Under the pieces are notes generated by a model. It worked only from the letters and a program-made list of their open reading frames with translations, did not search any database and was not told the origin of the DNA. The position numbers were made by a program, and so were the translations under genes. From NCBI GenBank assembly GCA_017424205.1, contig JAFPAS010000051.1:1-10584 (forward strand): a stretch of DNA of 10,584 nt, written 5' to 3'. Each line of letters opens with the position of its first letter. Within the stretch, counting starts at the first letter, position 1. The DNA comes from Prevotella sp. (GTDB lineage Bacteria; Bacteroidota; Bacteroidia; Bacteroidales; Bacteroidaceae). This document shows, one piece after another, positions 1-8,014 of the stretch.

Positions 1-2316
1 ATGTCGCAGGTGGAGATTAATACGCCCGACCCGCTCTTCAATACGCTCGGCTCGCTGCTGATGGCAGCCGCTGACGGACTATGGGACGGAACATCATGGC
101 AACATGGATGCATCGGATGGCGCACTCCGCTGGCAGGATGGCGTGGATGCTACGTCGGTGATGCTGTAGGATGGCTTGACCGCTCACACCATCACTTCGC
201 TGCATACGCCAAGAGTCAGGTGACGGACATCGAACCGACACTGCCCCACCCCACACAGGACAAAAAACTGAACATGGCGAGGGCTGAGAAGCGATGGGGA
301 ACGCAGATGTATAGCAACGGATATATATGCCGCAAGCCGGGACGCAATGATGTCATGCACCACTACGACATGAACCTTAACTACATCGACGGACTGCTGT
401 GGCATCTCTCTTATGATGCCGACCCTGATCAGTTGAAGGAGTTTTGGCCGGTGCTGAAACGTCATCTGGCATGGGAGAAACGCAATTTCGACCCTGACAA
501 CGATCATCTCTACGATGCCTACTGCTGCATCTGGGCGTCTGACGCATTATACTATAACGGTGGTGCAGTGACTCACTAGTCTGCATATAACTACCGTGGC
601 AATCGTCTGGCTGCACGCATTGCGGAAATTCTGGGCGACGACCCTACGCCTTACCGCAAGGAGGCTGAAAGCATTCTGAAGGCGATGAATGAGCGCCTGT
701 GGATGCCTGAGCGTGGACACTGGGCAGAATTTCAAGACCTCATGGGACATAAGCGCCTGCATCCGAGTGCTGCACTATGGACCATATACACGCCTATTGA
801 CTGCGGGGCTTGCTCACCAGAGCAGGCGTATCAGGCAACACGATACGTTGACCGCGACATTCCGCACATTAAAGTGGGTGACGTAGGATTCACACTCTCT
901 ACGACATCATGGATGCCATACGCATGGAGCATAAACAACGTGGCGCACGAGGAGGTGGCAAACATGGCGCTGGCGTACTTCCAGGCGGGACGAACAGATA
1001 TGGGATTCACGCTGCTGAAGAGCGACCTGACTGACGAGATGCTCATGGGACAGTCGCCTGGAAACTTCGGACAGATTAGTTTCTACGACCGCGAGCGTAA
1101 CGAGGCATACCGAGACTTCGGCGACAACGTAGGCATTACAAGCCGTGCAATTATCAACGGACTCTTCGGCATCCTGCCTGACGCACTGCACGGACAGTGT
1201 GTCATTAAGCCGGCTTTCCCTGAATCATGGACTACTGCCAGCATTCGCACACCGTATCTGACATACTCTTTCGAACGAAAAGGAACGAAAGACATATACA
1301 GAATAGAAAACCGTTTCCGTCAGCCGCTGCAGATTATTGTACGAGCAAATGCCGGTGGCGGAGCATTTCTTGAGGTGAAGGGCAGCAGCGACAGTATACA
1401 GACTATCGTTGTCGACCGCACAAAACTGCCTGAACCAAACATATTCCCAGAAATAAAGTCGGCAAAGGCGGACATTGCAGCGCCTGAATACATAGCACGC
1501 ATGGGGCTCGGAGATATAATTCCTGACTCTATGGCAGAGCATTCGTTTGTCGACATGTCGGCTATGTACAATTCTAATGTCGACGATATATTCCGCAACG
1601 AATATCTATCGCCACGCCCACCATACACCACGCTGCAGATTCCTGTGCAGGGAATAGGCGAATGGTGTCACCCGACACAGACCGCAGAGATTGAGGATGA
1701 CGGACTGCGGAACGCAATAAAACCATACAAAAAGCATCTTGGCATATTCGACACGAAGCACGGACTGAAGTTTATGCTGCCAAAAAACGGCTATAACGTC
1801 GTTTATACTTCATTATGGGATAACTATCCAGATGCTGTAAGAATTCCGATTAAATCGGCTAAAAAGGGCGTTTCTGCCGCATATCTGATGATGGCTGGCT
1901 CGACAAACAATATGCAGAGCCGCATAGACAATGCCTTAGTGGTAGCACAGTATAAGGACGGCACGTCTGACACGCTGCACATAGAGAACCCGATTAACTG
2001 GCCTACAATCAATCAGGAGTATGTCTTCGACAACGCCGCATTCTGGTCGGCGCCAGTCATGCCGCTGCGCTTCAGACTGGACAACGGAAAGGTGGCACAT
2101 GAGATAAACCGTCACGACATTCTGCCAGAGGGACTGAAGACTGAGGGTGAAGCAAAACAGCTGAGCGATGTCTATGGCTACGAGATTCATCATGGTGCAG
2201 GAGTAATACTAAAAATGCCGATTAATCCGAAGAAAAAACTTGAATCCTTGCACCTCATTACTCTCTCAAACGATGTGGTGATAGGACTCATGGCTGTCAC
2301 GCTGGAGAAGAAATAA
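1..2316 (+). pseudogene. Glycosidase-like protein (DUF4450-like), 5'-partial, interrupted by an in-frame TAG
   Basis: The frame is open from the window edge to a TAA at 2314-2316 except for one TAG at 577-579, which splits it into 192 and 578 codons. The protein similarity runs straight through the stop: the residues before it (NGGAVTH) and after it (SAYNYRGN) read as one segment of an alpha/alpha six-hairpin barrel. The first part has GWRGCYVGDAVGW near residues 47-59 and FDPDNDHLYDAYCCIWASDA near 163-182. The barrel is followed by a beta-rich domain (PAFPESW near 406-412) and a C-terminal domain ending NDVVIGLMAVTLEKK. No signal peptide is visible and residue 1 sits mid-domain, so the true start lies upstream and the ATG at position 1 is probably internal. 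Family knowledge suggests a secreted or periplasmic carbohydrate-active protein; the substrate is unknown. The DUF4450 assignment is from recall of family appearance. Either half alone would lack part of the barrel, so function is probably lost unless the TAG is a sequencing error. Confidence 0.7.
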
Positions 2317-2357
2317 TTATATAACGGAATAAGGAAGAGGGCTTCTCTCCATTAACG

Positions 2358-3374
2358 ATGATAAAGAAGGCAATAGAATTTGCTCGCACATGGAAATTGC
2401 CAGTGGCAATGATATGCGGTGTGGTGCTCTATGTGATATTAGAGAGCGTTACAGCTGCTTTAGGCATACCGGCTGAAAGAGAGACGGCATACGACGTGGT
2501 GACACACTTCATGCAGCCTACACTATTGTTTGCCATGCTAACGCTGTCGTTTCTTAAGATTCGGCCTCGCGACCTGCGGCTGCACAGATGGCATGTCGTA
2601 CTGCTAAGTGTGCAAGCCGTTTTATTTATTGTCTGTGCTCTTGCGGCAATGGCATGCCGAGAATCATACATCGGACGGTTAGCATTTGAAAGTGCAATGA
2701 TTTGTTTCGTTTGTCCGACCGCTACGGCATCGGCTGTCATCGTGCAGAAACTCAACGGTTCGCTGAGCGGGATAGTAACGTATATCGTACTTTGTAATAT
2801 CATGGTCACTGTGCTCTCGCCAGTATTCCTGCCACTTGTAGAACCACAGAATGGCATGACATTTCTCACCGAGCTGATTATGATTATGCGTAAGGTGTTC
2901 CCGCTGCTTCTCTGTCCGTTGTTCCTTGCGTTTGCTATACGTTATTTTGCTCCAGGTCTGATGCAGATTCTCTTACGCATCCGCGACATGGCGTTCTACC
3001 TGTGGCTTGTAGCCCTTGCTCTCGCCATAATGGTTACGGTGCGCACAATAATAGAAAGCAGCATAGACAGCGGCTTGCTCGCATGTTTTGCGGCTGTAAG
3101 CCTTGTATGCTGCCTCATACAGTTCTGGGTAGGAAGACGCATAGGAAGAAAGTTTTTCAGCACGCAGGAGGCGGAAAACATGAAATGTGATGATGCCGTG
3201 CGATGCTCAGAGATAACAGCAGCACAGGCTTTCGGACAGAAAAACACTATCTTTGCTATATGGATGGCATTGGTGTTTCTCAATCCCCTTACAAGCGTCG
3301 TAGGCGGCTTCTACAGCATCTGGCACAACGTCATCAACGCTTGGCAGCTGAAAAAACAAAAAGAATCAAAGTAA
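2358..3374 (+). CDS. BASS-family (bile acid:sodium symporter-like) membrane transporter
   Basis: A complete 338-residue integral membrane protein with about nine hydrophobic segments (roughly residues 14-36, 52-67, 79-99, 108-129, 136-160, 172-197, 211-232, 238-257 and 295-318) and a basic C-terminal tail. Two segments resemble the paired substrate/ion-binding signatures of the BASS superfamily: CPTATASAVIVQKLNG at 119-134 and EITAAQAFGQKNTIFA at 285-300, the latter like the G-x-QN motif of the crossing helix near the C-terminus. Members carry organic anions with Na+ across the inner membrane; the substrate here cannot be told. The ATG lies 41 nt after the preceding stop with a purine-rich AGGAAGAGG 15-25 nt upstream, so it may be cotranscribed with the broken glycosidase gene. 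It converges with the four-helix-bundle gene, with a repeat array in the gap. I saw no convincing intrinsic terminator after it. Confidence 0.75.
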   Translation: MIKKAIEFARTWKLPVAMICGVVLYVILESVTAALGIPAERETAYDVVTHFMQPTLLFAMLTLSFLKIRPRDLRLHRWHVVLLSVQAVLFIVCALAAMACRESYIGRLAFESAMICFVCPTATASAVIVQKLNGSLSGIVTYIVLCNIMVTVLSPVFLPLVEPQNGMTFLTELIMIMRKVFPLLLCPLFLAFAIRYFAPGLMQILLRIRDMAFYLWLVALALAIMVTVRTIIESSIDSGLLACFAAVSLVCCLIQFWVGRRIGRKFFSTQEAENMKCDDAVRCSEITAAQAFGQKNTIFAIWMALVFLNPLTSVVGGFYSIWHNVINAWQLKKQKESK

Positions 3375-3408
3375 GCTTCGTATTTTACGATACAAAACTC
3401 ACCTTGAT

Positions 3409-3414
3409 TCTAGA
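3409..3414. repeat. Isolated TCTAGA hexamer outside the array
   Basis: A single perfect TCTAGA 20 bp before the first unit of array 1, and therefore out of its 9-bp phase. With two flanking bases on the left and two on the right it extends to an 11-mer (3406-3416) that recurs inverted at 4281-4291, the outer end of array 2. It may mark an outer boundary of the cassette, but the palindromic core makes such matches easy to obtain. Confidence 0.5.
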
Positions 3415-3428
3415 TGATTATTATTAAA

Positions 3429-3500
3429 ACTAGCAATTCTAGACAGGCTAGATATTCTAGATGTTCTAGAGATTCTAGATAATCTAGAGGCTCTAGAGTA
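3429..3500. repeat. TCTAGA-N3 tandem array 1 (eight 9-bp units)
   Basis: Eight consecutive 9-bp units begin at 3429, 3438, 3447, 3456, 3465, 3474, 3483 and 3492. Six start with perfect TCTAGA; the unit at 3447 starts GCTAGA and the one at 3429 starts ACTAGC, so the array decays at its outer end. The 3-nt spacers are AAT, CAG, TAT, TGT, GAT, TAA, GGC and GTA, that is, essentially unconserved. The array lies between two convergent genes and ends 11 bp before the TAA of the four-helix-bundle gene, in that gene's 3' flank. Because the hexamer is self-complementary, neighbouring units can pair with the spacer as a triloop. The function is unknown; it could be a protein-binding array, an RNA structure, or the end of a mobile element. 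Confidence 0.93.
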
Positions 3501-3511
3501 TATTTTCTCTC

Positions 3512-4198
3512 TTAGATTTCTATGTTATTCTTACTGAGAATCGCTCTCAGCATAGTATTTTCCGCTTTTAACTGTTCTACCTGCTTTGTCAGGCTGGCTA
3601 TTGTCTCCCGCTGGTTAGTGCGGTATCCAAGCCTTGCTGCTGTCATACGCTCGCGTATGCCGCCTTCGGTGACGAACTCGTCATTTTTCTTCTGCTGATA
3701 GCTGAGCATCATTTTGTCAACCATCTTGCACAATGTTACAGCAATATTTGCTGCTTCTTCATCAGTCCATCTGTCAAAGAATTTCTCATAATCAGACAAG
3801 CTGTTATGCTCTCTGCAATACTCAAGCATATCATTATATCGCGGATGGTGTTCATCCCAGCGCTGCAGGTGCCTGCTTTTAATGTAGTCTTCGTAATCTT
3901 CCTGTAGTTCCTGTATACTGGAGCGTGCCACATTGAGCAGCTTCAGTTCCATCTCCATTGATGTAACGCCGTCTGCTGAACCCTCTATAATGTTCTGCTT
4001 TCCAGAACGTGCAGCTTGAATCATCTGGTCGACAGTTCTGTCACCGTGCTTTGGCAAGAAACGCTTGGTAAAAACAATAGTAAGCTGATAAAGCACTACA
4101 GTCTTCTGATAGAACCACAGATTCTGCCAATAAGTCTGACGTCGCATGACAGACTCTATTTTCTCATTTTGTTCTGGCTGACGGCTGTTATTATTCAT
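3512..4198 (-). CDS. Four-helix-bundle (23S rRNA IVS-like) protein with C-terminal suffix domain
   Basis: A complete 228-residue protein. Residues about 28-112 form the four-helix-bundle/S23-like core, with the conserved-looking stretches YQLTIVFTKRF, GDRTVDQMIQAARSGKQNI, EGSADG and the acidic helix ELQEDYEDYIKSR. The core is followed by a suffix region with FVTEGGIRERMTAARLGYR at 175-193 and a C-terminal coiled coil at about 197-224 (leucine/valine heptads). The core family includes proteins encoded in 23S rRNA intervening sequences and the Avd accessory protein of diversity-generating retroelements, which are basic multimers that bind nucleic acid. No reverse transcriptase or template/variable repeat is seen here, so a retroelement role is not supported. 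The gene stands alone on the minus strand between two TCTAGA arrays, about 40 bp after array 2 and 11 bp before array 1 in its own direction. I infer that it may act on, or be regulated through, those arrays. The ATG at 4198 is chosen because the A-rich leader and Asn-rich start are typical; the function is unknown. Confidence 0.85.
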   Translation of the reverse strand: MNNNSRQPEQNEKIESVMRRQTYWQNLWFYQKTVVLYQLTIVFTKRFLPKHGDRTVDQMIQAARSGKQNIIEGSADGVTSMEMELKLLNVARSSIQELQEDYEDYIKSRHLQRWDEHHPRYNDMLEYCREHNSLSDYEKFFDRWTDEEAANIAVTLCKMVDKMMLSYQQKKNDEFVTEGGIRERMTAARLGYRTNQRETIASLTKQVEQLKAENTMLRAILSKNNIEI

Positions 4199-4237
4199 GA
4201 TTTTTAGTGATAAGGTTAATGTATTTATAAATATAGT

Positions 4238-4288
4238 TCTAGAGTTTCTAGAATTTCTAGAGTATCTAGAGTATCTAGAACATCTAGA
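4238..4288. repeat. TCTAGA-N3 tandem array 2 (six 9-bp units)
   Basis: Six perfect TCTAGA hexamers at 4238, 4247, 4256, 4265, 4274 and 4283, exactly 9 bp apart. The 3-nt spacers are GTT, ATT, GTA, GTA and ACA, with ATC after the last. It has the same hexamer and period as array 1 but a different spacer series, so it is not simply a copied block. It lies 40 bp upstream of the four-helix-bundle start codon (minus strand), where the upstream promoter region would be, and 18 bp from the sdhB-side terminator hairpin. A weak -7-like element (TATATTTA on the minus strand, 4235-4228) adjoins it, which would place the array over the -33 region. A regulatory role is inference. Confidence 0.95.
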
Positions 4289-4306
4289 ATCTCAATTCCT
4301 AACAAT

Positions 4307-4337
4307 AAAAGGTCTCTGGGATTTCCAGAGACCTTTT
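4307..4337 (-). terminator. Rho-independent terminator of the sdhCAB operon (bidirectional shape)
   Basis: A perfect 13-bp inverted repeat, AAAAGGTCTCTGG and its complement, around a 5-nt loop (GATTT). Read on the minus strand it lies 18 nt after the sdhB stop codon, and its 3' arm ends in TTTT followed by ATTGTT. The A/T ends of the arms give a U-tract in both directions, but the nearest plus-strand gene is far upstream, so its main job is to end the sdh transcript before the repeat cassette. Confidence 0.92.
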
Positions 4338-4355
4338 ATAATATAGAGCTAAATA

Positions 4356-5114
4356 TTAATCAGCCAACTTTGCTTTAAGGAATTCGCGGTTGAGTCGTGC
4401 GATGTTAGCGATTGACTCGTTCTTTGGACAAACTGCTTCGCAAGCGCGAGTGTTTGTACAGTTACCGAAGCCGAGCTCTTCCATCTTCATGACCATTGCC
4501 TTAGCACGCTTAGCAGCCTCTGGGCGTCCCTGTGGAAGGAGAGCGAGCTGGCTAACCTTTGATGCTACGAAGAGCATTGCTGAGCCGTTCTTACAAGCTG
4601 CTACGCAAGCTCCGCAGCCGATACATGTAGCGCAGTCCATTGCTTCGTCAGCGTTCTCCTTTGGTATAAGGATTGCGTTAGCGTCCTGTGCCTGTCCTGT
4701 GCGCACTGATGTGTAACCACCAGCCTGAATGATCTTATCGAATGCGTTACGGTCGACCATACAGTCTTTGATTACTGGGAATCCTGCTGAGCGCCATGGC
4801 TCTACAGTGATTACGTCGCCGTCGTTAAACTTACGCATATAGAGCTGACATGTTGTTGCTCCGCGCTCTGTCTTTCCGTGTGGTGTGCCGTTGATGTAAA
4901 GCGAGCACATGCCGCAGATACCTTCGCGGCAGTCGTGGTCGAATACGAATGGCTCTTTGCCCTGGTTGATGAGTTGTTCGTTCATCATGTCGAGCATTTC
5001 GAGGAATGAAGTATCGTCTGGTACGTTCTTCATCAGTTCTTCTTCGAAATGACCTTTATCCTTTGGGCCGTTCTGCTTCCAGAATTTTACGGTTACAGTT
5101 ATATTCTTTGCCAT
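4356..5114 (-). CDS. sdhB: Succinate dehydrogenase/fumarate reductase iron-sulfur subunit
   Basis: A complete 252-residue iron-sulfur subunit that passes electrons between the SdhA flavin and the membrane hemes/quinone. The N-terminal ferredoxin-like domain has the [2Fe-2S] ligands C62, C67, C70 and C89 (CREGICGMC then TTCQ). The C-terminal domain has [14 protein letters not shown] at 161-174 and [12 protein letters not shown] at 219-230. By family pattern C164, C167, C170 and C229 hold the [4Fe-4S] cluster, and C174, C219 and C225 the [3Fe-4S] cluster; C161 is an extra cysteine. The start codon lies one nucleotide after the sdhA stop, implying translational coupling, and the stop is followed by a strong terminator. 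It is the last gene of sdhC-sdhA-sdhB. The length fits the Bacteroidota/Wolinella-type subunit, and frdB would be an equally fair name. Confidence 0.97.
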   Translation of the reverse strand: MAKNITVTVKFWKQNGPKDKGHFEEELMKNVPDDTSFLEMLDMMNEQLINQGKEPFVFDHDCREGICGMCSLYINGTPHGKTERGATTCQLYMRKFNDGDVITVEPWRSAGFPVIKDCMVDRNAFDKIIQAGGYTSVRTGQAQDANAILIPKENADEAMDCATCIGCGACVAACKNGSAMLFVASKVSQLALLPQGRPEAAKRAKAMVMKMEELGFGNCTNTRACEAVCPKNESIANIARLNREFLKAKLAD

Positions 5115-5115
5115 T

Positions 5116-7098
5116 TTAGTTCTTGTAATTTCTGGTTTGTACTTTTATTATCTCATACTCAAGCGGTTCCTTTGTGAGCACTGGTGCTGTATCGTCGTTC
5201 TGCTGATACTCCCATGCACCAACATAGAAGAAGTTTTCGTCGTCGCGCTTAGCTTCGCCTTCCTCTGTCTGGTGTTCCTCACGGAAGTGTCCGCCGCAAG
5301 ACTCCTCACGGTGGAGAGCGTCAGTAGCGATGAGTTCGCCCATGAGGATGAAGTCACGGAGGTGGATAGCCTTGTCGAGCTCGATGTTAACACCTTCCTT
5401 CTCACCTGGTACGAAGAGGTTCTCGTTGAATTCCTTACGGAGCTTCTTGAGGAGCTGGAGTCCTTCTTCAAGACCTTTCTTTGTACGTCCCATTCCGACA
5501 TGCTCCCACATGATGTGTCCGAGTTCCTTGTGGAGAGAGTCTACAGAACGCTTACCCTTGATATTGAGGAGACGAGTAAGTTCTGCGTCAACAGCCTTCT
5601 CTGCCTCTTCGAACTCTGGGAGCTCTGTTGAGAGACGTGGCCAGATGTTCTGGTCAGCGAGGTAGTTCTGGATTGTGTATGGGAGCACGAAGTATCCGTC
5701 AGCGAGACCCTGCATGAGGGCAGAAGCACCGAGGCGGTTTGCTCCGTGGTCAGAGAAGTTACACTCACCGATTGCGAAGAGACCAGGTATAGTTGTCTGG
5801 AGTTCGTAGTCAACCCAGATACCACCCATTGTGTAGTGGATAGCAGGGAAGATCATCATTGGCTTGTAGTAGTCTACGCCGTCAACAGTCTGTACGAATT
5901 CGCCTGGGTTAACGTCAGTGATTTCCTCATACATATCGAAGAGGTTTCCGTAGCGCTGCTGAATCTCGTTGATGCCGAGGCGCTGGATAGACTCAGAGAA
6001 GTCGAGGAATACTGCGAGACCTGTATTGTTTACGCCGAAGCCCTTGTCGCAACGCTCTTTAGCTGCACGTGAAGCAACGTCACGTGGCACGAGGTTACCG
6101 AATGCTGGATAGCGGCGCTCGAGATAGTAGTCGCGGTCCTGCTCAGGAATCTCCCATCCCTGCTTTGTACCTGCCTGAAGAGCTTTTGCGTCTTCGATAT
6201 TCTTTGGCACCCAGATACGTCCGTCGTTACGGAGTGACTCAGACATAAGTGTGAGCTTTGACTGGTTGTCGCCGTGTACAGGGATACATGTTGGGTGAAT
6301 CTGTACGTATGATGGGTTAGCCATCATTGCGCCCTTGCGGTAGCACTGGATAGCTGCTGTACAGTTACATCCCATAGCGTTTGTTGAGAGGAAGTATGCG
6401 TTACCGTATCCACCTGTAGCGATTACTACTGCGTTAGCTGAGAAGCGCTCGAGCTTGCCTGTGCAGAGGTTCTTTGCGATGATGCCTCGTGCGCGGCCGT
6501 CAACGATTACTACGTCTTCCATCTCGTAGCGTGTATAGAGCTTCACCTTGCCAGCATTCACCATGCGTGAGAGTGAAGAGTATGCACCGAGGAGGAGCTG
6601 CTGTCCTGTCTGTCCCTTAGCATAGAATGTACGGCTTACCTGTGCGCCGCCGAATGAACGGTTAGCGAGCATGCCGCCGTATTCGCGTGCGAAAGGTACA
6701 CCCTGTGCTACACACTGGTCGATGATGTCGTTTGATACTTCAGCGAGGCGGTATACGTTTGCCTCACGTGCACGGTAGTCGCCACCCTTTACTGTATCGT
6801 AGAAGAGACGGTATATTGAGTCACCGTCGTTCTGATAGTTCTTTGCAGCATTGATACCACCCTGTGCAGCGATTGAGTGTGCGCGGCGTGGTGAGTCCTG
6901 TATACAAAGGTTGATGACGTTGAAGCCCATCTCGCCGAGAGATGCTGCAGCGCTGGCGCCTGCAAGGCCTGTACCGACTACGATAACGTCGAGCTTGAGT
7001 TTATTCTTTGGGTTAACCAGACGCTGATGTGCCTTGTAGTTTGTCCATTTTTCTGCTACTGGTCCCTCAGGAATTCTTGAATTTAATGTCTTTGCCAT
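5116..7098 (-). CDS. sdhA: Succinate dehydrogenase/fumarate reductase flavoprotein subunit
   Basis: A complete 660-residue catalytic subunit that interconverts succinate and fumarate on FAD at the cytoplasmic face of the membrane. The Rossmann motif GTGLAG is at 42-47. H74, in [11 protein letters not shown], matches the histidine that binds FAD covalently in this family. The HPTC motif is at 268-271, and VPRDVASR at 337-344 contains R339, the expected proton-transfer arginine. HYTMGG and [14 protein letters not shown], of the dicarboxylate and FAD sites, follow further on. The length is like Wolinella FrdA and longer than enterobacterial SdhA, which fits the type-B enzymes with one large cytochrome subunit. 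The start lies 13 nt after the sdhC stop, and the stop is one nucleotide from the sdhB start. In Bacteroidales this complex normally works as fumarate reductase in succinate/propionate formation; the direction cannot be read from sequence. Confidence 0.98.
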   Translation of the reverse strand: MAKTLNSRIPEGPVAEKWTNYKAHQRLVNPKNKLKLDVIVVGTGLAGASAAASLGEMGFNVINLCIQDSPRRAHSIAAQGGINAAKNYQNDGDSIYRLFYDTVKGGDYRAREANVYRLAEVSNDIIDQCVAQGVPFAREYGGMLANRSFGGAQVSRTFYAKGQTGQQLLLGAYSSLSRMVNAGKVKLYTRYEMEDVVIVDGRARGIIAKNLCTGKLERFSANAVVIATGGYGNAYFLSTNAMGCNCTAAIQCYRKGAMMANPSYVQIHPTCIPVHGDNQSKLTLMSESLRNDGRIWVPKNIEDAKALQAGTKQGWEIPEQDRDYYLERRYPAFGNLVPRDVASRAAKERCDKGFGVNNTGLAVFLDFSESIQRLGINEIQQRYGNLFDMYEEITDVNPGEFVQTVDGVDYYKPMMIFPAIHYTMGGIWVDYELQTTIPGLFAIGECNFSDHGANRLGASALMQGLADGYFVLPYTIQNYLADQNIWPRLSTELPEFEEAEKAVDAELTRLLNIKGKRSVDSLHKELGHIMWEHVGMGRTKKGLEEGLQLLKKLRKEFNENLFVPGEKEGVNIELDKAIHLRDFILMGELIATDALHREESCGGHFREEHQTEEGEAKRDDENFFYVGAWEYQQNDDTAPVLTKEPLEYEIIKVQTRNYKN

Positions 7099-7111
7099 GA
7101 TGTTTCCTTAG

Positions 7112-7777
7112 TTAAAAACTGAATACTATTGCTACGACTGCAAATCCGAGCATAAGGATTGTAGTGTAGGCAATGCTGATAATCTTCCAACGGCAGAACC
7201 ATGTCTTGCCGTTCCATCCCATTGTCTGGAGAGCTGACCAGAAACCGTGTGTCAGGTGGAACCATATTGCAGCAAACCAGATGAGGTACAGTACAGTGTT
7301 CACAGGATTAGCGAATGTTGCCTCCATCCATGCGATACCGTCTGTTGGACTTGGATTGTTGTAAATGGCATTGTGATCAATGAGTTCCTGGAACATCATG
7401 TTGTACCAGAAATGATAGAGGTGGAGAATAAGACCTACGGCGATGATGATGCCGAGAACGAGCATGTTCTGGCTTGCCCACTCTACCTTCGCAGGTTTCT
7501 CTGTCACTTCATACGAACTGTTGCCACGAGCCTTTCTGTTCTGCATCGTGAGCCAGAATGCGTAGAAGATGTGAATCACTGCCAGACCAGCAAGACCAAG
7601 TGTAGCCACTACAGCATACCAGTTGGCACCCAAAAAAGCACAGATCATGTTATAGCCGCTTTCTGAGAAGAGAGCAACTAAGTTCATGCTCATGTGGAAG
7701 GTAAGGAAAAGGATCAGAGCCATGCCTGTTACAGACATTACGACCTTCCTACCAATAGTAGAATTAATTAACCACAT
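7112..7777 (-). CDS. sdhC: Succinate dehydrogenase/fumarate reductase cytochrome b subunit
   Basis: A complete 221-residue membrane anchor of the b558 type, with five hydrophobic helices near residues 12-37, 53-78, 104-129, 158-182 and 197-220. Histidines inside or at the ends of helices are candidate axial ligands for two b hemes: H28, H69, H119 or H122, and H174 or H177. By family, it anchors SdhA/SdhB and reacts with menaquinone. It is the first gene of the operon, with sdhA starting 13 nt after its stop. The ATG at 7777 follows an A-rich leader (CAAAAAACATTT) and gives the usual MW-initiated N-terminus, with no upstream in-frame alternative of merit. A Bacteroidota promoter lies about 200 nt upstream, giving the operon a long leader. 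Confidence 0.94.
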   Translation of the reverse strand: MWLINSTIGRKVVMSVTGMALILFLTFHMSMNLVALFSESGYNMICAFLGANWYAVVATLGLAGLAVIHIFYAFWLTMQNRKARGNSSYEVTEKPAKVEWASQNMLVLGIIIAVGLILHLYHFWYNMMFQELIDHNAIYNNPSPTDGIAWMEATFANPVNTVLYLIWFAAIWFHLTHGFWSALQTMGWNGKTWFCRWKIISIAYTTILMLGFAVVAIVFSF

Positions 7778-7968
7778 AAATGTTTTTTGATTGAATTAGT
7801 TATTAAAATTATTTCTATAAAATTTTTGTCTCGATAGGCATATACACACAGATGACTTTTTGCTTACACCTAAACCCTGGCAGCAAAAAGTTTTTATCGT
7901 CCATTATGTTTCAGAAGGCTTATATTTTTTCAAAAGCCCTCATTAATAAAAAAGCAGACACTTCTCTA
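7778..7968 (-). other. Long untranslated leader of sdhCAB
   Basis: AT-rich sequence between the predicted sdh start site (about 7970) and the sdhC ATG, roughly 190 nt on the minus strand. It includes two possible weak stems, GGCTT/AAGCC across a 12-nt loop and AGAAG/CTTCT around it (about 7910-7966), and an A5/T5 dyad near 7890-7900. I recognise no known riboswitch or thermometer and no small ORF worth calling. Whether this leader is regulatory is unknown. Confidence 0.4.
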
Positions 7969-7980
7969 TTTGCTTGCAAA
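7969..7980. promoter_or_regulatory. 12-bp dyad TTTGCTTGCAAA overlapping the sdh -7 element
   Basis: A perfect inverted repeat (TTTGC, TT, GCAAA) whose right arm overlaps the first bases of the minus-strand -7 box (7977-7984), so it covers the expected transcription start. This placement suits a repressor operator or could be chance in AT-rich DNA. No regulator gene is nearby. Confidence 0.3.
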
Positions 7981-8007
7981 ATTAATAAATTATAGCGATT
8001 ATTCAAA
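7977..8007 (-). promoter_or_regulatory. Promoter of sdhCAB (Bacteroidota type)
   Basis: On the minus strand, TTTG (8007-8004) is followed after exactly 19 nt by TAATTTTG (7984-7977). This matches the published Bacteroidota consensus of TTTG near -33 and TAnnTTTG near -7, with spacing of about 19-21 nt. Transcription would start near 7970 and run toward sdhC. It is the best full match I found in the window. Confidence 0.8.
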
Positions 8008-8014
8008 ATAAATC

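Noticed and set aside
658..687. Reinitiation at ATG 685 after the TAG, giving a functional downstream protein
   Set aside because: The purine-rich AAGGAGG is about 20 nt from the ATG, too far for a normal ribosome site, and the product would begin in the middle of the barrel domain.
3378..3390. A small hairpin (TCGTA-TTT-TACGA) just after the transporter stop
   Set aside because: The stem is only 5 bp and AT-rich, and no U-tract follows, so I do not call a terminator.
3429..3500. Array 1 as a CRISPR array
   Set aside because: The repeats are 6 bp with 3-bp spacers, far below CRISPR dimensions, and there are no cas genes.
3512..4198. The four-helix-bundle gene as Avd of a diversity-generating retroelement
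   Set aside because: No reverse transcriptase, template repeat or variable repeat was seen nearby, and the protein carries a C-terminal suffix domain and coiled coil not expected in Avd.
5137..5631. A long plus-strand open frame (164 codons) opposite sdhA
   Set aside because: It is a shadow of the strongly conserved sdhA on the other strand, with no family resemblance and no promoter.
6061..6076. A second parS-like sequence (AGCTGCACGTGAAGCA)
   Set aside because: It has the CACGTG core and part of one half-site but three mismatches at defined positions, and it lies inside the conserved sdhA coding sequence.
7841..7852. A DnaA-box-like TATACACA in the sdh/mnmG intergenic region
   Set aside because: A lone imperfect match with no neighbouring boxes does not support an origin.
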